Source of the DNA: CAZDDI01 sp964504195
Lineage (GTDB): Bacteria > Chloroflexota > Anaerolineae > B4-G1 > SLSP01
Direction: 5' to 3'
DNA length: 50,855 nt
Assembly (NCBI GenBank): GCA_964504195.1
Contig: CAZDDI010000027.1
Coordinates: 1-50,855, forward strand
The notes under the pieces were generated by a model, which was given only the letters and a program-made list of their open reading frames with translations, made no database searches and was not told the origin of the DNA. The position numbers were made by a program, and so were the translations under genes. Position 1 is the stretch's first letter, and every line of letters starts with the position of its first letter. Of the stretch, positions 41,829 through 47,521 are shown piece by piece.

Positions 41829-42674
41829 TCATTCCAGGCAACACTTCTCGATGGCATTAGCGGCCCGCCGCGCACGGTGGCGCACGAGACCTAAGGCTGC
41901 TGCGCCACGCGCCACAACCGTCAGGATCAAATTAGTACTAACGCTCAGCGCGTAAAGATTGCTATCGTCACTGGTGAGGCTCAGCTCCAAGCGCGTGTGA
42001 GCTGCCCCCAACACAGCAGCGATCTCTGTAGAGCGGCACCAGCTATCAGCGACCGCGCGCCCAATCACGGCGGCTCCGTCATTATCAAGACGCCCCACCC
42101 ACACAACGAGCGTGTCGTCATGCGTCAACAACACACCCTCAGCACCGAGTTCGTCCAGCAAATCACCCATCTGCCGTTGCACTTCGCGGCGGTGTGTCTC
42201 AAAGACTTGGGGTGAGAAACCCGCTACAGCTTCGGTCAATGCTTGCCCGCCAACATGGACCTCGGCAAGTTCCGGTTCGGGTTCGGGAGCAGGGGGCGCG
42301 GAAACTTCGCCCGGCAGCGGTGACTGCAACGCCTGTTCAATCATTGCTGGTAAATCGGGAATAAAGAAAGGCTTCGACAACACCCCCTGCACCTGGAGCG
42401 CTTCGGCTTCGGGAACCAGAGTCTCACCCATGAAGGGGATCAGCATCAAGCGTATCCGTGCATCGTATGCGCGCAGTTCTTGTGCCAATTCGAGCGCGCC
42501 AGGGTCTTCTAACGCCATATCGAGCACCACCAAGTCAGGCGTGCGCTTGCGCGCCGCCGCCAATACTTCCGAACCAGAATAAAACATCGTCACATCATAT
42601 TGCTGCCGCTGCAATTCTTCCGAGAGCAGGGTAGCAAACGCTTCGTTGGGGTCTACAACCAAAATCCTTGTCAT
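41829..42674 (-). CDS. Receiver-domain protein with C-terminal roadblock-like domain
   Basis: The 281-residue protein has a receiver domain (LVVDPNEAFA, phospho-acceptor Asp in DLVVLDMALEDPGALE, Lys in VLSKPFF). The second acidic residue of the usual DD pair is replaced (DPNE), so the metal site is altered. A Pro/Glu-rich linker (about 125-140) leads to a C-terminal alpha/beta domain (EVQRQMGDLLDELGAEGVLLTHDDTLVVWVG) resembling Roadblock/LC7 proteins, which regulate small GTPases such as MglA. No kinase or GTPase is adjacent. ATG 42674 has GAGGTT upstream. Confidence 0.75.
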   Translation of the reverse strand: MTRILVVDPNEAFATLLSEELQRQQYDVTMFYSGSEVLAAARKRTPDLVVLDMALEDPGALELAQELRAYDARIRLMLIPFMGETLVPEAEALQVQGVLSKPFFIPDLPAMIEQALQSPLPGEVSAPPAPEPEPELAEVHVGGQALTEAVAGFSPQVFETHRREVQRQMGDLLDELGAEGVLLTHDDTLVVWVGRLDNDGAAVIGRAVADSWCRSTEIAAVLGAAHTRLELSLTSDDSNLYALSVSTNLILTVVARGAAALGLVRHRARRAANAIEKCCLE

Positions 42675-42745
42675 GTTCAACCTCGCACTGATTTGATGAG
42701 GACAGCACCATTATTGTACAAGCAGCGGGAGAAAAGGCAACCGCC

Positions 42746-42887
42746 CTACCCACGCGCCGCCACCACCCGATAATAATACTGCTGCAGGGAACAGCCCCGC
42801 GCTGATGATACCTAGCAGGCACAAGAACGGCAAAATACTGAGGGTGCCGCGCAAACCTGGGAGGGGCTGTTTCACGGCTTCCAGATG
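42746..42887 (-). pseudogene. Decayed 3' fragment of a 2-hydroxyacyl-CoA dehydratase-like gene
   Basis: On the minus strand 42887-42793 encodes EAVKQPLPGLRGTLSILPF followed by LCLLGIISAGL, matching EAIEMAKHGASGILSILPF and SCMPGIISAGL of the intact gene at 46207-47445. DNA 42793-42850 aligns with 46373-46430 with 11 mismatches by eye. Directly after, in another frame, comes QQYYYRVVAARG and a stop (42787-42746), matching AQYYHRVVVGN at the end of the intact gene. About 60 codons between the two blocks are deleted, with a frameshift. Everything upstream is missing, so it cannot be functional. Confidence 0.75.
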
Positions 42888-42925
42888 GCATACTGCCTGC
42901 CGGAAACGTCGCCGCCAGGAGGAGC

Positions 42926-44539
42926 TTACATCCCAGCGCGCTTTTTCCGCGCCCTGATGAAGGCATCCGGTGCCAGCCGCCCTGTCAGGATAGCCGTAGG
43001 GACGCCTGTGGGACTGTACGACCATTGCCCGGCTTGGGTGACGTGGGGAATGGCTGTTTTGACTGCGTCATTGATCTTCAGCAGCTGGGAGGTTACGGGA
43101 ATGGGTGCTTCAAACGACCACCCCACAATGGCTCCTTCCGAACTCCCGACCATTTCTTCGATGTTCAGGGGCGTGGCGGAGAATTTGAAGAGCAGCTTGT
43201 CCTTCAGCATAGGGTAAAGCGAAGCCGAGAGCACAGCGAGCATCCGTCTCTCCACCTCGGCCTTGAATTCTTCATACCAGCCAGACTCTTTCACCTTTTT
43301 GACCAGCTCGTATTCAAAAAGCGTGCTGATGATCAAACCGGTCTTGCCCGCTGGTGCGGCAGCCGGCTCTTTGAGTGCCGGGATGGAGATTTCGTAGGTG
43401 TTGCGCTCGCAGAAGCGATCCAGCCACGCCAGCACGTCCGTTTTCGATATGGTGGCCCAGTTCTGGAGCAGGGCTTTCAATTCGGAGCGATGAGTTTCTC
43501 CAAGCCCCTGCCTGGATGGGGTGTAGAAAAGATGTCCGCTGGAGAGTGTCTTGAAGGTCTCCGGCGGCTCATCCACGGCGGCATAGATTGTAAAAACAGA
43601 ATCCGCGCCCCATCCGGCAAGCAGGGAGGCCTTGCGGGTTGCAATTCTGGTGGCAACCTCGGCCGGCAAGCCCGCCGTGCTGGTGATGCGATAGAGGGTT
43701 TTCAGGTCAGCCGCCCATACCAGGTGGTCGTAGGCGTAGCGATTCCCCTGGCGATCAACCAACTGTCTCTCCGCGGCATGGAGCTCAGTGATTTCTGTTG
43801 CCGTCTTGATCTTCCCACCCAATTCAAGCGTTTTATCCTGCAACGCTTGCGGCAGCCAGCCCGCACCGCCCTGGGGATAGAAATAATCGGTGTAGAGGTA
43901 GAAATAGCTCATAGCGAAGAAAGCGGGCGTGTTCTTGAAGAAGTGCTGGCTGATGATGTCCCGCAAGGCGCGATCCCTCACGATGGTGTCAAGGTATGGC
44001 TCAACGGGTTGCTGCATGTGGTTGATCCGCATCAGCGTCACCAGGAACTTGAAGAACCACGGGATGTAGACTTTGACAAAGTAAGAGGTATTGCTTCTGA
44101 AGTCATTGAAGAGCGGATTGCTGACCCCGTAGAGCACGCGCATATCTTTCATCACCCGCTTGATGACGGCAATAACGCGCGCGATATCCGCTTTGCTATC
44201 GGGATAGAAGTCTCCCAAGAGCGCGGCGTAGTCCTCCAGGCTCTCTTGAGAGGTGACACGCATGATGCGATCCTCAATCCCGATGGAAACCGGGTTTTCG
44301 AGCGTTTCGAGCGGGATACCGAGTTCTTCCAGCATGGGCAGGATGATCCCGGCGCTCAACAACGCCCGCACGCCCCCCTCAAAACGGAACCCGTCTCGCA
44401 CAAATGTACTGACCAAGCCGCCACAATCCGCGTTCTTTTCCAGCAAGAGCACATCCACGCCTGCTCTTGCCAGGTAGACAGCAGCCGTTAGTCCGGCGAT
44501 TCCGCCCCCCACAACAATGGCTTCGTGACGCTCACTCAC
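42926..44539 (-). CDS. FAD-dependent oxidoreductase, phytoene desaturase-like
   Basis: The 537-residue protein begins with the dinucleotide fold VVGGGIAGLTAAVYLARAG and DVLLLEKNADCGGLVSTF. It continues like the CrtI/CrtISO and related NAD(P)/FAD amine-oxidase-fold family (GAGWLPQALQDKTLELGGKIKTATEI; FAD-end motif near PVTSQLLKINDAVKTA). Family members dehydrogenate, isomerise or saturate hydrophobic substrates, and the substrate here is unknown. GTG 44539 overlaps the SDR stop as GTGA with GGGGG upstream; ATG 44572 is the alternative. It is the third gene of the SnoaL-SDR-FAD unit. Confidence 0.85.
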   Translation of the reverse strand: MSERHEAIVVGGGIAGLTAAVYLARAGVDVLLLEKNADCGGLVSTFVRDGFRFEGGVRALLSAGIILPMLEELGIPLETLENPVSIGIEDRIMRVTSQESLEDYAALLGDFYPDSKADIARVIAVIKRVMKDMRVLYGVSNPLFNDFRSNTSYFVKVYIPWFFKFLVTLMRINHMQQPVEPYLDTIVRDRALRDIISQHFFKNTPAFFAMSYFYLYTDYFYPQGGAGWLPQALQDKTLELGGKIKTATEITELHAAERQLVDRQGNRYAYDHLVWAADLKTLYRITSTAGLPAEVATRIATRKASLLAGWGADSVFTIYAAVDEPPETFKTLSSGHLFYTPSRQGLGETHRSELKALLQNWATISKTDVLAWLDRFCERNTYEISIPALKEPAAAPAGKTGLIISTLFEYELVKKVKESGWYEEFKAEVERRMLAVLSASLYPMLKDKLLFKFSATPLNIEEMVGSSEGAIVGWSFEAPIPVTSQLLKINDAVKTAIPHVTQAGQWSYSPTGVPTAILTGRLAPDAFIRARKKRAGM

Positions 44540-45498
44540 TGCAATCCCCCCATTTCTAAGCTGATGTCCCATAGCGCGGCTGCGGCTTCCCGATCCCGTG
44601 CAGGTGGGGCTAGTTCCTCCATCCGCGTCAAATTGAAAAATTCACCACTCACACCAGCGAGCGCTTTTGACACCCCCAGGTAGTAGAGTGCTTGCTCTGA
44701 AATTTCAGCCGATTGGGATAGTCGGTCGAGAAAATTGCGTTTATACCATTTATAAAGCGGCCCGTTATCCTTGCCTGTATTGGTGACGACCATGCCGGGG
44801 TGCATGGCATTGATCGTCACCCCATTGGCGCAGAAATCGTCGTGGAAGATCAGCATGGCGAGCAGCTGGGCAGTTTTCGAGGCCCCATAGGCCCGCAACC
44901 CTGTGTAGCGTCGCCTGTCCCAGTTCAAATCATCTAATCGCAGCCCCCACACCGCAAAACGATACCCCTCGGAGCTCACCAGGATGATCCGGGTCCTTTG
45001 CTGGGCCTTGAGCTTCTCTTTGACCAGGTTGTTGATGACAAAAGAGGCCAGGTAGTTCACCGCGAACGTGGTCTCTATGCTGTCCTCGGTCAAGACTCTC
45101 GTGGAGAGATAAAGTCCCGCATTGTGTATCAAAACGGCAATGGGCGCTTCCATTGCCGCCAGGGTGTTCCCCACTCTATGAATATCCGCCAAACGACTCA
45201 GATCAGCGAGCAAATAGTCACACGCGACGCCGAAGTCTCGCTCCAACGCCTGGCACAAGGCCGCTGATTTCTGCTCATTTCTGTTGATGGTGAGCAAGTT
45301 CGCGCCCCTGGAGGCGTATGTCCTGGCCGTGTGATAGCCGATGCCGGAAGTCGCGCCCGTGATTACGACCAGCCGGCCCTGAAAATCATCCTCGCAGATC
45401 TCAGGGGCTTGCATACTATTCTTGATCATGGCCCCCACGTTGGCCCACCGGTATTGGGGCCAGTATTTCAGAACCGGATGCGTATCCTTGTTTACCAT
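44536..45498 (-). CDS. Short-chain dehydrogenase/reductase
   Basis: The 320-residue protein has an SDR core starting at about 40, with the cofactor motif TGATSGIG (47-54), the NAG strand motif in IHNAGLYL and the catalytic Tyr/Lys in AYGASKTAQ. The preceding Ser is in VSSEGYRF. An N-terminal extension of about 40 residues and INAMHPGMVVTN recall retinol dehydrogenase-like SDRs. NADP or NAD preference is not clear. It lies 6 nt behind the SnoaL-like gene and overlaps the FAD oxidoreductase gene by 4 nt. Confidence 0.9.
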   Translation of the reverse strand: MVNKDTHPVLKYWPQYRWANVGAMIKNSMQAPEICEDDFQGRLVVITGATSGIGYHTARTYASRGANLLTINRNEQKSAALCQALERDFGVACDYLLADLSRLADIHRVGNTLAAMEAPIAVLIHNAGLYLSTRVLTEDSIETTFAVNYLASFVINNLVKEKLKAQQRTRIILVSSEGYRFAVWGLRLDDLNWDRRRYTGLRAYGASKTAQLLAMLIFHDDFCANGVTINAMHPGMVVTNTGKDNGPLYKWYKRNFLDRLSQSAEISEQALYYLGVSKALAGVSGEFFNLTRMEELAPPARDREAAAALWDISLEMGGLQ

Positions 45499-45504
45499 AG
45501 CCCA

Positions 45505-45951
45505 CTATCCAAAAGCCCGCGCCATAAACTTCCGGTATAGCTTGCAAAAACCCGGCACATTGTCAAATATGTCGCCCCACAGGTCGTAATAATCCCTTTG
45601 CTCGCTGATTTTCCCCTGCGCATTCAAGGTCAACCTACTGGCTCCATACACCACCGAGCGGCGCGTCTTTCGAAAGAGAATCGTCATTTCCCACTCCATG
45701 AAGATAGTGCGATTCTCCATCACCGCGCTGATGATTCTCATTTCAAGTTCGCTTGAGCGTGCGATCAAGCGTTCGGTCATCCGCTTGAACGCCTCAAGCC
45801 CTTGAATCTCCTGAACGCTATCTCGAAAGTGAATCTGCTCATCGTAATACGGGAGAATGTGGGACCAATCTGGCTTACCTTCGGTATCGTATGTTTTGGA
45901 CCAGAGCTCCACAAATTGCTGCAGCTCTCTTATAGAAAACGTATCCTCCAT
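45505..45951 (-). CDS. SnoaL-like / NTF2-fold protein
   Basis: The 148-residue protein has the cone-shaped NTF2-like layout: N-terminal helices (LQQFVELWSKTYDTEGKP), a short DEQIHFRDS strand, ERLIARSSELEMRII and the curved sheet ending in LNAQGKISEQRDYYD. Related proteins act as isomerases, cyclases or hydrolases on polyketides and steroids, and many are of unknown function. It is first in the three-gene unit, behind a consensus promoter, with AAGGGTGAG as ribosome site. Confidence 0.78.
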   Translation of the reverse strand: MEDTFSIRELQQFVELWSKTYDTEGKPDWSHILPYYDEQIHFRDSVQEIQGLEAFKRMTERLIARSSELEMRIISAVMENRTIFMEWEMTILFRKTRRSVVYGASRLTLNAQGKISEQRDYYDLWGDIFDNVPGFCKLYRKFMARAFG

Positions 45952-45993
45952 CTCACCCTTCCCCTGTAGGCTTCAATCCGATTTAACCAAATA

Positions 45994-46021
45994 AGTATAT
46001 ATGAAATCACCGATCTGTCAA
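45994..46021 (-). promoter_or_regulatory. Consensus promoter of the SnoaL-SDR-FAD unit
   Basis: On the minus strand TTGACA (46021-46016), a 16-nt spacer and TATACT (45999-45994) stand about 45 nt before the SnoaL-like ATG. Confidence 0.75.
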
Positions 46022-46142
46022 AAAGGTTATGCAAACCCAACTTACACACCCCGACGAAGCACCCCCAGAGAACTAATAGCCGAGAGAGACTTTCACTATG
46101 CACCCTGAAGCGCGGAATGCGTGCCGCAAATCCTCTCTGAGT

Positions 46143-46188
46143 TACACAAAGAACGCTCCTGAATTACGTCCAGAGGGTTCTTTGTGTA
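46143..46188. terminator. Terminator-like hairpin downstream of the dehydratase-like gene
   Basis: TACACAAAGAAC (46143-46154) and GTTCTTTGTGTA (46177-46188) form a perfect 12-bp stem with a 22-nt loop, 19 nt past the stop of the minus-strand gene ending at 46207. Confidence 0.55.
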
Positions 46189-46206
46189 TAGAACCCCAGC
46201 CGAGTT

Positions 46207-47445
46207 TTAGAAACCTGAACGGGCTTTGTTCCCCACCACCACGCGATGGTAATACTGCGCGGCCTGATACATGAACGCTTCGAGCCGAGTGTTGAAGTTA
46301 GTGCTGCCCTGCGCATCAAAAATCACATCCAGCCAGGGGATGTTGTCGAAATCGGCGCGGATGCGGGGAGCCAGCCCCGCGCTGATGATGCCCGGCATAC
46401 ACGAGAACGGCAGGATGCTGAGGATGCCGCTCGCGCCATGTTTCGCCATCTCGATGGCCTCGCCCAGCGTGAGCACCGCCTCCGTGCCCAGCACCGTGTC
46501 GTAGTACGGGCGCAAGTTTTGCATCAGCTGCTTCGACGTGGCTTCGTAGGGATGTGGCAACAGGTGCGCCACGCGCCTCGCAAAGCGATGCTCGCGGTAA
46601 CGCTGATACAGATCGGCCAGCCGGGTTGTCAACATCGCGCCATAGCGCCCCACCTGCTTGGTCTTGCGGATGTACTCCCAGTTAGTGAAGTAGAGCCATT
46701 CCATCATCGAAGATAACACGATCTCACCGCCCACCGCTTCCACCTGGCGGATGATGTTCTGATTAGCGTAATCGTTGAAGCGCAGATAGATTTCACCCAC
46801 CAGCGCGATGATAAGACGCGGACGGTCGCGTTGGATGGGGAGCGCAGCGAACGCCTCCGCAATCCAGGTCAGCTCAGTATCGAAGCGCTTGCCGCCGCCC
46901 GCGCGCGTCGCTTCAGTGATACGGCGCAGGCTCTCCTGGTACACGGCATCGGTCTGGCCGGGTTCGCGCTCATAAGGGCGATGGGCGAATAACAGACGTT
47001 GCAACAAGTCCACCAGCACCACCCCATCCCACAGCAACAGGCGGAACTGCGTGGGGTTATCGCCGAAGCCCTGGTACGAGTTGTCCGCCGTCATGGAGAT
47101 GATCTCCAAATCCTGCAAGCCGTGATCGTCGAGGACATCGCGCTGTACCACACGATACTGTCCGAAGCGGCACGGCCCGCCGGCGGTGGGCATCAGCAGA
47201 AGCGAGGCGCGCGGATCGAAGCCAGGCCGCCGCGCCAGCTGCAACGCATCGCCGGTGGTGGTGAAACATGGCGAGCACTCCTTGCCCACCAGATTTTCCA
47301 GCCCCAGCGCGAACGTCTCATCAGTGGTGGCGGGCAATACCTCCGCCTTGAGACCCGCCGATTCCAACCCCGCCGCCAGCACAAAGGCGTGATCGCACAT
47401 GTAGGGGACGTAGATGGTTTTGCCTGTAAAGTTTGTCGTTGTCAT
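46207..47445 (-). CDS. 2-hydroxyacyl-CoA dehydratase (HgdB/D-component)-like protein
   Basis: The 412-residue protein has cysteines placed as for an iron-sulphur cluster (Cys57 and Cys60 in GKECSPC, Cys92 in GGPCRFG, and the Cys of LPFSCMPG). It resembles the second half of the roughly 1400-residue activase/dehydratase-related proteins of anaerobes: TIYVPYMCDHAFVLAAGLESAG at the start and IISAGLAPRI near the end. These proteins are related to (R)-2-hydroxyacyl-CoA dehydratases, but the reaction of this branch is not established. ATG 47445 has GAGGTT upstream. It lies directly behind the double-BadF activase gene, its obvious partner. A broken copy of its 3' end lies at 42746-42887. Confidence 0.82.
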   Translation of the reverse strand: MTTTNFTGKTIYVPYMCDHAFVLAAGLESAGLKAEVLPATTDETFALGLENLVGKECSPCFTTTGDALQLARRPGFDPRASLLLMPTAGGPCRFGQYRVVQRDVLDDHGLQDLEIISMTADNSYQGFGDNPTQFRLLLWDGVVLVDLLQRLLFAHRPYEREPGQTDAVYQESLRRITEATRAGGGKRFDTELTWIAEAFAALPIQRDRPRLIIALVGEIYLRFNDYANQNIIRQVEAVGGEIVLSSMMEWLYFTNWEYIRKTKQVGRYGAMLTTRLADLYQRYREHRFARRVAHLLPHPYEATSKQLMQNLRPYYDTVLGTEAVLTLGEAIEMAKHGASGILSILPFSCMPGIISAGLAPRIRADFDNIPWLDVIFDAQGSTNFNTRLEAFMYQAAQYYHRVVVGNKARSGF

Positions 47446-47457
47446 ATTAAACCTCGC

Positions 47458-47521
47458 TACTGCGTAATGCGTACTGCGTAACAAGAGAAATTACGCAATA
47501 CGCATTACGAATTACACAGTA
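47458..47521. repeat. TACGCAAT-type palindrome between the activase and dehydratase-like genes
   Basis: The left arm, ending GTAATGCGTACTGCGTAA (to 47481), and the right arm TTACGCAATACGCATTAC (from 47491) pair with one mismatch around a loop of about nine nt. CAGTA near 47521 matches TACTG at 47458. The right edge overlaps the last codons of the activase gene (stop at 47512). It is the same family as 2947-3017. Confidence 0.75.

Noticed and set aside
42711..43025. 104-codon minus-strand frame as a functional small gene
   Set aside because: It overlaps the end of the FAD oxidoreductase gene, and only its middle part resembles the dehydratase-like protein. Better explained as a remnant.
43025..44491. 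488-codon open frame on the plus strand
   Set aside because: It is antisense to the FAD oxidoreductase gene, with no recognisable domain and no ribosome site.
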